From Streptomyces sp. NBC_01571 (GTDB lineage: Bacteria > Actinomycetota > Actinomycetes > Streptomycetales > Streptomycetaceae), in the NCBI RefSeq assembly GCF_026339875.1, contig NZ_JAPEPZ010000001.1, positions 8,432,001 to 8,496,000 on the forward strand: a stretch of DNA of 64,000 nt. The letters are read 5' to 3'. Numbering within the stretch: the first letter of the stretch is position 1; each line of letters opens with the position of its first letter. Made by a program: the position numbers and the translations under genes. A model generated the notes under the pieces. It was not told the origin of the DNA, did no database searches, and saw only the letters and a list, made by a program, of their open reading frames with translations. Of this stretch, positions 1 to 8,680 are shown piece after piece.

Positions 1-777
1 AGCTGCGTGATCGATCCCCTCCTCATCGACGCGGACGCCGTCTTTCACCTCGCCGCCATCCCCGGCGTCCGCCCCTCCTGGGGAGCGCAGTTCGGCGACT
101 ACGTCGCCTCCAACATCGTGGCCACCAAGCGTCTGCTGGACGCCATCGGCCGTCTGCACGTTCCCCGACTGGTTGTCGCCTCCTCCTCCAGCGTCTACGG
201 CATCACCGACGGTGGGCCCAGCGTCGAGACCGACCACCCGCGGCCCGCGTCGCCTTACGCCGTCACCAAGCTCGCCGAGGAACAGCTCTGCCTCGCCCAC
301 GCCGCGCAGCCGCACTGCCCGACTACCGTCGTCGCACTCCGTTACTTCACCGTCTACGGTCCCCGCCAGCGCACCGACATGTTCACCCACCGCGCCCTAA
401 TCGGCGCCCTGACCGGCCAGCCCCTGCGCCTGTATGGCGACGGTCACCAGCGCCGCGACTTCACTTACATCGACGACGCGGTCACCGCCACCATCGCTGC
501 GGCCACCACGCCCGACGCACACGGGGTGATCAACGTGGGGGGAGGGGCAAACGCCTCCCTTCTCGAAGTGATCCACATTGCCAACAGCCTCGTCGGCCGC
601 GACATCGAGGTGGTCCAGGACAGCCCCCGCCACGGCGATGTCCTCACCACCCGCGCCGACCCCGCTCGCGCCCACGCGGTCCTGGGCTGGCAACCGCACG
701 TCGACCTCCACAGCGGCATGCGCGCCCACATGCAGACCCTCGCCGCCGCGCTCCCCGTGCACGGCCAGGCCGCCTAA
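1..777 (+). CDS. NAD-dependent epimerase/dehydratase, 5' end outside window
   Basis: This is a short-chain dehydrogenase/reductase of the extended, UDP-glucose-4-epimerase type, which remodels the sugar of an NDP-sugar. The catalytic triad is visible as the serine stretch SSSSVYG followed by YAVTK (Tyr-x3-Lys). Further on there is the substrate-region pattern RYFTVYGPRQR and a late GGGAN segment. The N-terminal Rossmann glycine motif is missing because the gene begins before the window; the frame is open from base 1, and the GTG at position 7 is internal. About 258 residues remain of the 310-330 usual for the family. The next gene follows after 26 bases, so the two are probably co-transcribed. 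The exact sugar substrate cannot be read from the sequence. Confidence 0.9.
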   Translation, partial: SCVIDPLLIDADAVFHLAAIPGVRPSWGAQFGDYVASNIVATKRLLDAIGRLHVPRLVVASSSSVYGITDGGPSVETDHPRPASPYAVTKLAEEQLCLAHAAQPHCPTTVVALRYFTVYGPRQRTDMFTHRALIGALTGQPLRLYGDGHQRRDFTYIDDAVTATIAAATTPDAHGVINVGGGANASLLEVIHIANSLVGRDIEVVQDSPRHGDVLTTRADPARAHAVLGWQPHVDLHSGMRAHMQTLAAALPVHGQAA

Positions 778-803
778 CCAGCCAGAAGTCATGAGGAGTT
801 GCT

Positions 804-1909
804 GTGGAGAGCCCCGAGCGAGCACGACTCGACACCTTCTTCCGGCGCGTCACCGAGCAATTCCCCGCAGCCGGTCCGATCACCTCACTGATCATCACGC
901 ACCTGCTCTCCGAGCGCCCGGCGTTCCTGCGCGCGATGGCCGCGACCTCGACCGTCGGTGCCGTCCTGCCCAAGCCCAAGTCCGTCGAGAAGCGGACACT
1001 TGCCGTGGTCCGGGACCTCTATCCCGTCCACGACCTCAGCAGGGAACTGTTCGCAGACTCCACCCGCGCACTGGAGTACATGGAGGACACCGCGGGGGGA
1101 CAGGACGTCGTCCTGGCGGACATCGGAGGCTACTTCGCTCCCAGTCTCCGCACGGTGGCCGAGAAGTTCTCCGGCCGTGTCCTGGGCGTTGTGGAAGACA
1201 CGGAGAACGGACACCAGCGATACGCCGCGCTCGATCAGATCCCCTGCCCCGTCATCTCGGTAGCCCGCTCACCCCTCAAGGACTGCGAAGACCACCTGGT
1301 CGGCCGGTCCATCGTCTTCTCCACCGACGCTCTGGTCCGCGCCCGCGGCGACATCCTGACCAGCCGCAACGCCTGCGTCCTCGGCTTCGGCAAAGTCGGC
1401 CGCTCCATCGCGCAGACCCTCCGCGCCCAAGACCTGCGGGTCACGGTCTACGACAAGGACCCCATCCGGCGCGTGCAGGCGCACTCTCACGGCTTCCGTA
1501 CGACCACGTCCACCACCGAGGCGGTCAGGGACGCCGAACTCGTCCTGTGCGCCACCGGGAATCTCGCCCTGCGCCAGTACGACTTCAACGCCCTGCGTAA
1601 CGGCGCCTACCTCGCATCGGTGACCTCCTCGGAAGACGAGCTGGAGCTCGCGCCCCTCCACGAGCTCTACCAGCGAGTCGAGGTGGGGGAACAGCTGACG
1701 CGCTACGAGATGACAGGTCACTACTTCTACGTGCTCGCCGACGGCGGCGCCGTCAACTTCGTCCACGGAGCGGCCGTCGGCACCTACATCCATCTCGTCC
1801 AGGCCGAGATCCTCGCCGCCACCGCCGCTTCCAGCCCGGCCTGCACACCATGCCCATCACCGACCGTCAGACCATCGCCAGGATCTGGCTCGACCACTTC
1901 GACAGGTGA
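804..1909 (+). CDS. S-adenosylhomocysteine-hydrolase-like NAD-binding protein with C-terminal frameshift
   Basis: The GTG start is preceded by ATGAGGAG. The central Rossmann segment has the glycine motif in CVLGFGKVGRS, followed by VTVYDKDPIR, as in the NAD domain of adenosylhomocysteinase. Later ATGNLAL and ADGGAVNF also resemble that family. At about 370 residues it is shorter than true AHCY (430-490), so a relative acting on another substrate is possible. The open frame runs on to 2282 as low-complexity, shadow-like sequence overlapping the NUDIX gene. In the -1 frame a sensible end, TMPITDRQTIARIWLDHFDR, stops at 1909 and overlaps the next start by GTGA. A single lost base near 1815-1830 best explains this. 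It could be a real mutation or a sequencing error. Confidence 0.75.
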
Positions 1910-2481
1910 ACCCCATGCCGCCGTCCCCCCACCACATCCGTGCCACCACCGAGGCTTACCTCAACCGCCACCCCGGCGAACGGCAGCTCCTCATCCCGCT
2001 GTTCGCGGCTCTGGCTGGTGCGCAGGACCCCACGTACCGCAAGACTTTCCCCGCTCACGTCACGTGCAGTGCCATCGTCCTCGACGCCGCCGACTGCGTG
2101 CTGCACATCCATCACAACGCCACCGGCAAGTACCTCGCGCCCGGTGGCCACACCGAACCGGGCGACCACGACCTCGTGCATGCCGCCCTCCGCGAACTCT
2201 GCGAGGAAGCCGGCATCCCCGACCACGCGGTCGCCCCGCTCCCCGGGTTCGAGACGGTTCCCCTGGACATCGACGTGCATGACATCGACGCCAACCCCGC
2301 CAAGGTGGAACCGGCGCACCAGCACATCGACTTCCGCTTCGTCTTCCGGCTCACAGCCGAGCACATGGTGAGGCTCCAGGCCGAGGAGGTCAGCGGCTAC
2401 GACTGGCGGCCGTTCGGAGAGACCGCGTCGCCGACCGTCCGCGCCAAGCTCGCGCTCCTTGAACGTCCCGCACGTTCCTGA
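1906..2481 (+). CDS. NUDIX hydrolase
   Basis: This protein hydrolyses a nucleoside diphosphate linked to another group; the substrate is unknown. The Nudix box lies near residues 80-105, starting GGHTEPGD and ending LRELCEEAGI. It has the one-residue longer spacing common in actinobacterial members. The metal-binding REL-EE core is intact. The GTG at 1906 overlaps the corrected stop of the upstream gene by four bases; an ATG at 1915 is the alternative. The length of 191 residues fits the family. Placed between an AHCY-like protein and a CMP-sugar synthetase, it may clear or process an activated nucleotide in the same pathway, but that is inference from position. Confidence 0.88.
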   Translation: MNPMPPSPHHIRATTEAYLNRHPGERQLLIPLFAALAGAQDPTYRKTFPAHVTCSAIVLDAADCVLHIHHNATGKYLAPGGHTEPGDHDLVHAALRELCEEAGIPDHAVAPLPGFETVPLDIDVHDIDANPAKVEPAHQHIDFRFVFRLTAEHMVRLQAEEVSGYDWRPFGETASPTVRAKLALLERPARS

Positions 2482-2507
2482 AACGCCGACCGACCGGGGG
2501 TATTGCC

Positions 2508-3323
2508 ATGTCCACCGCCTCGTCCGCGCAACCGCGCACCGTGCGCCGCCACATCGCGGTCATCCCCTGCCGGTGGGGTGCCTCGCGCTTCCCCGGGAAG
2601 CCCTTGGCGCTGCTCGGGGACAAGCCTCTGCTGTGGCACGTGCACCAGCGCTGCCTGGAGGCCAAGCGTCTCGACGGCGTGCTGGTCGCGACCGACGACG
2701 AACGTATCGAGGCCGCCTGCCGCCGTCTGGGCATCGAGTGCATGCGCACCCGGGAACATCTCACCGGCACCGATCGCGTCGCGGAGTGCGCCGAGCGCGT
2801 GTCCGCCGACGGCTACATCAACGTTCAGGGCGACGAGCCGTTCATCGCGCCGGCCGCGATCGACGCCGTCTCCGACGCTCTTCACCACCTCACCACCGGC
2901 AACCTCGCGGTGAACGCCTATACGGAACTGGTCGACGCCGCTGTCGTGCTCGACCACAACGTCGTGAAGACCGTGGTGGGAACGGGCGGAAGCGCCTTGA
3001 TGTTCTCGCGCCAGCCGATCCCCTATCCACGGGGGACGCGCCCGACATACCTGCGCCAACTCGGTCTCTACGGCTTCACGGGTGAGGCTCTCCGGCAATT
3101 CCAACAGCTCCCTCAGGGGCCGTTGGAGAAGGCGGAGGGCGTGGAGATGCTGCGCTTCATCGAGCACGGGTACGGCGTTCGGATGCTTCCGGTCGTGGAC
3201 GAGGGCCTAGCCGTAGACACGCCCGAGGATCTCACCCGGGCCTTCACGATCCTGCGCAGCCGACCGCATGGCCCCGATCCAACCGAACAGGGTGGTTCTC
3301 AACAGGCCTCCACGCGGCGATAG
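2508..3323 (+). CDS. kdsB: CMP-Kdo synthetase-like cytidylyltransferase
   Basis: This resembles 3-deoxy-manno-octulosonate cytidylyltransferase, which makes CMP-Kdo from CTP and Kdo. Diagnostic stretches are the nucleotide-binding RWGASRFPGKPLA near the N-terminus, VATDDERI, NVQGDEPFI, and MFSRQPIPYPRG. The length of 271 residues matches the family (about 250). Gram-positive bacteria have no Kdo-containing lipopolysaccharide, so the enzyme probably activates a different acidic sugar or serves a secondary-metabolite pathway. It is the last gene of the run that starts with the epimerase. The kdsB symbol marks family resemblance only. Confidence 0.85.
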   Translation: MSTASSAQPRTVRRHIAVIPCRWGASRFPGKPLALLGDKPLLWHVHQRCLEAKRLDGVLVATDDERIEAACRRLGIECMRTREHLTGTDRVAECAERVSADGYINVQGDEPFIAPAAIDAVSDALHHLTTGNLAVNAYTELVDAAVVLDHNVVKTVVGTGGSALMFSRQPIPYPRGTRPTYLRQLGLYGFTGEALRQFQQLPQGPLEKAEGVEMLRFIEHGYGVRMLPVVDEGLAVDTPEDLTRAFTILRSRPHGPDPTEQGGSQQASTRR

Positions 3324-3330
3324 AAGAGAT

Positions 3331-3371
3331 CCCGGTGTCGATCGGCGCCTGAGTCTTCGTATCACCGGGAG
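3331..3371 (+). terminator. possible terminator hairpin after the kdsB-like gene
   Basis: TCCCGGTG (3331-3338) and CACCGGGA (3364-3371) form an 8-bp perfect stem around a 25-nt loop just after the stop at 3323. No T-tract follows, so the assignment is weak. Confidence 0.3.
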
Positions 3372-3512
3372 AGCCCTCACCACCGTCTGAATGCCTCCAC
3401 TTGAGAGAAGGCACAGACCACCGATCGCCCAACTTGTTAACGACTTTGGCGACTCGTCAGGCCGATTGGGTCGAATCGAGGTTTTCACCTCTCACGCACT
3501 GAAAGGAAGATC

Positions 3513-5015
3513 ATGCGTCACCCGACGCTCCTCGATGCCATCCTCCATAAGCGAGGATGGCGGCGCCACGAGGTATTCGTGACGCAGCTTGCCAGCGCAG
3601 GCGCCCGAGCGGCCAAGCACTACGAGAACCCGCGCCTGGCCAGGGTGAGGAGCGTTACTCGGACCACATTGGGACGGTGGTGTGCCGGTACCCAGGAGCC
3701 GCGGGGCGACGCGGCGACGGTCGTGGAATTCTGGCTCGGGCACACTGTGAAAGAACTTCTCGGTCCGGCGCCGGAGCGGGAACTCGTACTTGCCCGAAGT
3801 CTTCATGACGCTTCGCTCGCTGCCGCGCACCGACTGGACATCAGATTCGACACGTCCTTCCTGTCCGTTGCCGCCCCTGTTCCGGGAACCGGCGGGGTGT
3901 GGCACTTGGACGGCCTGCGGATCCTGGATGGCACGTCCGTCTCGGTCCAGATGTACGAGGCTTCACTTCAGCCCGACTCTGTAGTGATCGGGCCGGAGGA
4001 TCTTGAGCATCTGAGGTACTTCACCCGGTCCACGCGCCGGGCTTTGCTTCTCGGGTCTCTGGGTGCCCAGGGAGCCGACGATCTGTATGCGTTGGACGCG
4101 GCGCACGCACGGCGTCAGCTCGCCATGCCCGTGCAACGACTGCCGATTCCCATGCCGTACCGGCTCGACGAGTTGACCTACGCTCTCCTGTGGGCCTGCT
4201 TGAATTTGGACGACAGTCTTCTCGCCGACGATGGCGCTCTCCATGCGGAACTGGAAAGGCTCGAATTCCACCTTGATCAGGGCCGCTCAGCTGCTGCCCG
4301 AACCGCGTATTCGGATCTTTCCCAGGTTGGATCTCTGTGGCTCGGATCGCACGCCTGCGCAGCCTTCGTCGAGCGGCATTTGAAGGCTGGCGACGTGAGT
4401 CCTGTGATGTGGTTGCGGGCCCAGTTCGGTGAACAGGCGGCGGCCTGGCTCCTGTTCCGCGAGCGCCACAGCCTTCTGCGGTTCATGCGTGACCGCTCTT
4501 CGGGCCTTGAAAGCGTCCCCGGTTGCGCCCTGTGTGTGCCTGAATCCGCCGTACACGGCAGCGAGCCGTACGAACGGCTGTTGCTGCTGCTCATGGTCGC
4601 ATTGATGGAGTCATACGGTCTGACCGTCTGGGTCTGCACGCAAGAGGATTACGCTCAGCTCCCCGAATTCCATCTCACCCCGGACCGGCGCGTGATCGTG
4701 GCCGACTGGCTGGCTCCCGACGCGGTATGGAACGTGGAGAGCGTCGGTGCCAGAGGTGCCTCCGATGCCTTCGCCCAAGCGGTCCATCATGCTCGGACGG
4801 GCACCATTGCCGTGGGTGCCACCCCCGCCGAGCGGATACGGGCGTTCGCCGAGTACCTCGGTCTCGGCCAGGACTGGCCCCGACTGGTCGAGCGCTGCCG
4901 CGAACTCGGCGGCTACGGCACGGCTGGCCTGCTGCGGGCCCGAAGCCGCTTGATCCACACGGGCGAGATTGACCGAGTCCTGCGCTTCCTCGGCGAATTC
5001 GATCTCGCGTCCTGA
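3513..5015 (+). CDS. large regulator-like protein with N-terminal helix-turn-helix-like region
   Basis: This 500-residue soluble protein has no recognised catalytic motif. The first 60 residues are basic and helical, and RSVTRTTLGRWCAGTQEP resembles the recognition part of an XRE-like DNA-binding domain. The remainder is helical with no membrane segment. Proteins of this layout occur in Streptomyces as putative transcriptional regulators, but I cannot name the family. The start is supported by AAGGAAG a few bases upstream. The gene stands alone: a 189-bp gap precedes it and a strong hairpin follows at 5064. A regulatory role, possibly acting on the neighbouring conservon, is inference. Confidence 0.75.
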   Translation: MRHPTLLDAILHKRGWRRHEVFVTQLASAGARAAKHYENPRLARVRSVTRTTLGRWCAGTQEPRGDAATVVEFWLGHTVKELLGPAPERELVLARSLHDASLAAAHRLDIRFDTSFLSVAAPVPGTGGVWHLDGLRILDGTSVSVQMYEASLQPDSVVIGPEDLEHLRYFTRSTRRALLLGSLGAQGADDLYALDAAHARRQLAMPVQRLPIPMPYRLDELTYALLWACLNLDDSLLADDGALHAELERLEFHLDQGRSAAARTAYSDLSQVGSLWLGSHACAAFVERHLKAGDVSPVMWLRAQFGEQAAAWLLFRERHSLLRFMRDRSSGLESVPGCALCVPESAVHGSEPYERLLLLLMVALMESYGLTVWVCTQEDYAQLPEFHLTPDRRVIVADWLAPDAVWNVESVGARGASDAFAQAVHHARTGTIAVGATPAERIRAFAEYLGLGQDWPRLVERCRELGGYGTAGLLRARSRLIHTGEIDRVLRFLGEFDLAS

Positions 5016-5063
5016 AGGCACACGGCATCGCCGTGAATCAGTGGGCCGAACTATGGGCCCGAA

Positions 5064-5100
5064 GCCACCCTGGACCGTGCCGAATACGGTGCAGGGTGGC
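5064..5100 (+). terminator. strong hairpin terminator
   Basis: GCCACCCTG (5064-5072) pairs with CAGGGTGGC (5092-5100). After one G-G mismatch the stem continues as ACCGT/ACGGT, closing a 7-nt loop. It starts 48 bases past the stop at 5015 and is followed by a pyrimidine-rich stretch. This is the best intrinsic-terminator candidate in the first 20 kb. Confidence 0.75.
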
Positions 5101-5138
5101 GTCATTTCCGTTTCCTCACGAGCGCCGGGACTCTCTTT

Positions 5139-5156
5139 TCCCCTGCCTTCAGGGGA
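5139..5156. terminator. second hairpin in the same spacer
   Basis: TCCCCTG-CCTT-CAGGGGA is a perfect 7-bp stem with a 4-nt loop, 38 bases beyond the first hairpin. It could be a back-up terminator or a structure in the conservon leader. Confidence 0.4.
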
Positions 5157-5622
5157 GTTGATCGACCCGGGCGACTCTCGCCCGTCCCGGAAGCGGCTCC
5201 GGCACGGCATGCCCATCGTTCTGGTGTCGTTCCGCCCTTCTCGCTCTCGTTCCCGGCGCCGATTCATTCGGAAAGCCCGAATCTGCCCCGGCCAGTCGTC
5301 CCCGTGCATCTTGAAACGACTCATGAACGACCGCTTCGCGTGTAGCGACGACCGGTTGAATCGAGCAAGCTCTTCGTTACTCCTGATGCTGGCGGGAGCA
5401 GGCTTTCCTACGGGGTCGTGGGCTGCTGCCGAGGCGACGCGTTCGACGGGTCTCAGCGTCGTGGCAGCGTCCACGTGTTGCCCGCCGGCCCCCAGCCTGG
5501 TCGGCAGCTTGACGCCGTCGGCAAGGCCGGGTCCACGGCAGCGAGTTCGTCGGCATCGGGCGGTCAGCGACGCGTCGGCACCGAGCCGGAGCTCAATCCA
5601 TCCTGTCGTTTCGAGGACATCG
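5157..5622. other. non-coding spacer upstream of the conservon
   Basis: About 470 bases hold no convincing gene. A frame in phase with the conservon sensor is open through here but has basic, low-complexity composition and no ribosome site, so I do not count it as coding. The conservon promoter is presumably here, but no clear -35/-10 pair was found. Confidence 0.5.
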
Positions 5623-7257
5623 ATGTCTGCATTCACTTCGCCCGCTGCCGAATCGCCGGGCCCGAGGGGAGTCCGGCACCGCCGGATTCGCAAGGAACCC
5701 GACCCGGCAGCCCGGGCGCTGCGCCGGCGGCTGATCTGGCTGGCAGTGGCTCCTGCCGGATTCGTGCTCCTTCTGACGGTGGCCGCTGGCCTGTTCGTCT
5801 GTACGGCGGATCTCCCCCCGAAGACTGCCACCTGGCTGATCGCGGGTGTCGCCGCTGCAGGGGCCGTCGTGCTGGTGGCCTCCTTCCATCACGCATCGAC
5901 GGTTGCCGGGGAAGTCGAGGGGGAGACCGGGCTCGTCGCGGAATGGCTGGATTACCTGCACAAACAGGTAGCCGCTGGCGGAGAGGAAGCCCGGCAGTCG
6001 GCATCCCGGTTGCAGCGAGGTCAGCGCCCGGTCGTGGCTGCTGCCGCGTCCGATATCGAGGGTGACCACCCGTTCGCCCGCCTGGCGCGTGAACTGAGCG
6101 CATACCGGGCGGTGGTGGGGAACGCCATGACGCAGGCGGCGGGTCAGCGGGTGCAGGTCTTCGTCAACTTCTCCGACCGGCTGAAGAGCTTGGGCAACGC
6201 GGCGCTGGCGAAGCTGGACGACGTTGAGCGAGATGTCGAGGATCCCGACCACCTGGCAGCTCTGTACAGCGTGGACCACGACATCACCCGCATCAATCGG
6301 GCGGCGGAAAGCATGGCGGTAATGGGCGGTGTCCAGTCGTCGCGCCATGAGGACCCTCAGTCCATCAGGGCCGTACTCAGGCTGGGCATCCAGGAGATCC
6401 ACACCTATGCGCGAGCCAAGGTGATCAACGCTCCGGACGCCCACCTTCCGGGGTACGCCGTGGCCTCGGTGACTCACCTGCTGGCCGAGCTGCTGGAGAA
6501 CGCCACCGCTTTCTCCAGTCCGTCCACCCGGGTGGACGTGAGTGCCTCGCTCATCCCCGTCGGACTGCTGGTGGAGATCGACGACAAGGGCGTCGGCATG
6601 GAGCCCGAGATCCTCGCTGAGATGAACGCCCTGCTCGCCGACCACGAATCCTCCGACGCCGGTGCGCGGTTGATCTCGGCCGGCCAGAACGGACTATTCG
6701 TCGTCGCCTCGCTCGCCCGCCGGTACGGCATCACCGTTCAGCTCCGCCAGAACGTGTACGGCGGGATCCAGGCGGCAGTGGTCGTACCGCACGCGCTTCT
6801 GGAAGCCGGCCACCTAGAGGTAGCAGAGCTACAGCGACGGATTGCCCGACGGCAGGCAGCCCCCACGCCCGCGCCCCGGCTGTCGGCAGCGACGCCTGCC
6901 AGCCAGACTTCCCCGGCCGCAGGGGCACGGGGCGCTGTCGCCCACCCGAGCATGCCGACGGGCCGGCCCTCAGGGCCAGTACCCGCGCCCGCGGTAGCAG
7001 GTTCCTCGGAGACGGCCACGCTTTACCTGGTCGACGGCGGTACACCCGGCCCGGTCGGGGGCCTGCGCCCCCTTCCTGTGCGCCCCGACCATCCGCAGTC
7101 TCCCGAGCCGAATCCGGCGCAGACCGGGACCGACACGGGGTACGACGCCCCTCTTGCCGACCACAACTGGCAGCTGGCCGACCAGTTCACCAGCGGATGG
7201 CACTCGGCCTCGCGTGATGAAGACGCAGGCCCCGAGCAACCTGCTCCCGCCAGCTGA
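5623..7257 (+). CDS. cvnA: conservon sensor ATPase CvnA (histidine-kinase-like)
   Basis: This is the membrane sensor of a conservon, a G-protein-coupled-receptor-like signalling set known from Streptomyces. The chosen ATG has GAGGA five bases upstream, and the protein is 544 residues. Two membrane helices lie near residues 37-60 and 68-90 (IWLAVAPAGFVLLLTVAAG and TWLIAGVAAAGAVVLVASF). A helical dimerisation region follows, then a GHKL ATPase domain with N box ELLENATAFS, G1 box DDKGVGM and G2 region GLFVVASLARRYGI. The last 150 residues are Pro/Ala-rich and probably disordered. No phospho-accepting histidine H box is obvious, as usual for CvnA. The roadblock gene follows 34 bp downstream. Confidence 0.92.
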   Translation: MSAFTSPAAESPGPRGVRHRRIRKEPDPAARALRRRLIWLAVAPAGFVLLLTVAAGLFVCTADLPPKTATWLIAGVAAAGAVVLVASFHHASTVAGEVEGETGLVAEWLDYLHKQVAAGGEEARQSASRLQRGQRPVVAAAASDIEGDHPFARLARELSAYRAVVGNAMTQAAGQRVQVFVNFSDRLKSLGNAALAKLDDVERDVEDPDHLAALYSVDHDITRINRAAESMAVMGGVQSSRHEDPQSIRAVLRLGIQEIHTYARAKVINAPDAHLPGYAVASVTHLLAELLENATAFSSPSTRVDVSASLIPVGLLVEIDDKGVGMEPEILAEMNALLADHESSDAGARLISAGQNGLFVVASLARRYGITVQLRQNVYGGIQAAVVVPHALLEAGHLEVAELQRRIARRQAAPTPAPRLSAATPASQTSPAAGARGAVAHPSMPTGRPSGPVPAPAVAGSSETATLYLVDGGTPGPVGGLRPLPVRPDHPQSPEPNPAQTGTDTGYDAPLADHNWQLADQFTSGWHSASRDEDAGPEQPAPAS

Positions 7258-7291
7258 CCCCCCCACCCATTGATTCAAGGAGAAGATCACA

Positions 7292-7714
7292 GTGACCACC
7301 GACACCCCGACCGACGGCATCGGCGGCCTGGACTGGCTGCTGTCCAAACTCGTCGACACCGTGCCCTCGGCGACCGGCGCCGCGGTGTCGTCCTCGGACG
7401 GCATGCTCAAGCACTTCTACGGCATCAGCAAGGACGATGCGGACCGGCTGGCCGCGCTCTCGACCGGCGCCTTTTCGCTCTGCGGCCAGGTGGGTTCGCT
7501 CCTGCCCGACGGCAAGGGCGGCGTGGGAATCCAGGTGATCATGGAGACAACCGTCGGCATGATGTTCGCCGCGCGGGTGGGTGACAACAGCGTCTTGGCG
7601 GTCCTCGGCACCAAGGACATCGACGTACGCGTGGTCGGATACGAGATGCGGATGCTGGCCAACCGGGCCGCGCAGATCCTGGCTACCCCGGTGCGGGCCG
7701 CCGTGGTCGGCTGA
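7292..7714 (+). CDS. cvnB: roadblock/LC7 domain protein CvnB
   Basis: This 140-residue protein is a single roadblock/LC7 domain, the expected second member of a conservon. It probably acts as a GTPase-activating or scaffolding partner for CvnD. Typical stretches are GLDWLLSKLVDTVPSATGAA at the start and a helix ending in NRAAQIL near the C-terminus. The GTG start has AAGGAGA about ten bases upstream. The stop TGA shares its last base with the ATG of cvnC, so the two are translationally coupled. Confidence 0.93.
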   Translation: MTTDTPTDGIGGLDWLLSKLVDTVPSATGAAVSSSDGMLKHFYGISKDDADRLAALSTGAFSLCGQVGSLLPDGKGGVGIQVIMETTVGMMFAARVGDNSVLAVLGTKDIDVRVVGYEMRMLANRAAQILATPVRAAVVG

Positions 7715-8085
7715 TGCCGACCCCCGAGCACGCACCCCACGTCTCCGGTGGTGGCCCGCCCAGGCTGCGCCCGTACACCGTCAATGAGGGGCGCACCCTC
7801 CCGCGCCTGGACCTGGAGCGCACCACGCTGGTCAAGGCGTGCCGCACCGCCCCGCATCCGCCCCAGGGAGCGCCAGAACGCTCGGACGCATTCGCGCTGT
7901 GCCGGAGGGACAAACTCACGATCACCGAGATCGCCGGACGGATGCGACTGCCGGTCCAGGCCGTCAAGGTCCTCGTCGCCGACCTGATCACCGAGAAGTT
8001 CCTGATGGCCATCCCGGCCCAACAAGCCGACGCCAAAGACCCGGACACCTTGAGGAGAGTCCTTGCAGGTCTCGAAGCTCTCTGA
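7714..8085 (+). CDS. cvnC: DUF742 protein CvnC
   Basis: This 123-residue DUF742 protein is the third conservon component. It has the family's RLRPYTVNEGRT motif near residues 17-28. A winged-helix-like second half (ITEIAGRMRLPVQAVKVLVA, then DLITEKFL) suggests protein or DNA contact. It starts on the last base of the cvnB stop and overlaps the start of cvnD by 23 bases. Confidence 0.92.
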   Translation: MPTPEHAPHVSGGGPPRLRPYTVNEGRTLPRLDLERTTLVKACRTAPHPPQGAPERSDAFALCRRDKLTITEIAGRMRLPVQAVKVLVADLITEKFLMAIPAQQADAKDPDTLRRVLAGLEAL

Positions 8086-8680
8086 CCAGCCGCTAAGCCA
8101 GGTGAAGGTCGTCATAGCCGGCGGTTTCGGCGCGGGCAAGACCACCCTGATCGGTACAACGAGCGAGATCGAGCCGATCTCAACCGACGAACAACTGACC
8201 ACGGCCGCGATCGGCACGGACAAGATCGACGGCGTGGAGGGCAAAACCACCACCACGGTGGCCTTCGACTTCGGCCGCATCAGCCTCGACAGCCAGAACC
8301 TGGCTCTCTATCTCTTCGGCACTCCAGGCCAGGAGCGCTACCAGTTCATGTGGAACGACATCGTCGAAGGCGCCCTGGGCGCCGTCGTCCTGGCCGACAC
8401 CCGTCGCCTGGAGGACTGCTTCGACTCCATCAACTACTTCCTGCGGCGGGACCTGCCCTTCATCGTCGCCGTCAACCTGTTCGAAGGGGCTGACCGCTAC
8501 CCGCTCGATTGGGTCCGCGCTGCGCTGCGGCTTGAGCCGGAGACTCCGGTCGTCGGTTGTGACGCCCGTGACTCCCGCTCGGCCCGCCTTGTACTGATCA
8601 CCCTCGTCAAGCACGCGCACGTCATCGCCGTCCGCGCACGCCATTCACCCCCTTCCGCCTCCCGGAGACAGCATGTCTGA
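8063..8680 (+). CDS. cvnD: Ras-like GTPase CvnD
   Basis: This is the small GTP-binding protein of the conservon, 205 residues. The phosphate-binding loop is GGFGAGKTT near residue 16-24 and the G3 motif is GTPGQERY. The G4 region reads VNLFEGAD, so the classical NKxD is altered, as is common in this family. It starts with TTG; TGAGGAGAG lies a few bases upstream, inside the cvnC coding sequence. It is probably switched by CvnB and CvnA at the membrane. It ends 8 bases into the GAF gene. Confidence 0.93.
   Translation: MQVSKLSDQPLSQVKVVIAGGFGAGKTTLIGTTSEIEPISTDEQLTTAAIGTDKIDGVEGKTTTTVAFDFGRISLDSQNLALYLFGTPGQERYQFMWNDIVEGALGAVVLADTRRLEDCFDSINYFLRRDLPFIVAVNLFEGADRYPLDWVRAALRLEPETPVVGCDARDSRSARLVLITLVKHAHVIAVRARHSPPSASRRQHV

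Noticed and set aside
4969..5622. In-frame extension upstream of the conservon sensor
   Set aside because: The extension is basic and low in complexity and begins inside the preceding gene. The ATG at 5623 has a good ribosome site and gives the usual sensor length.
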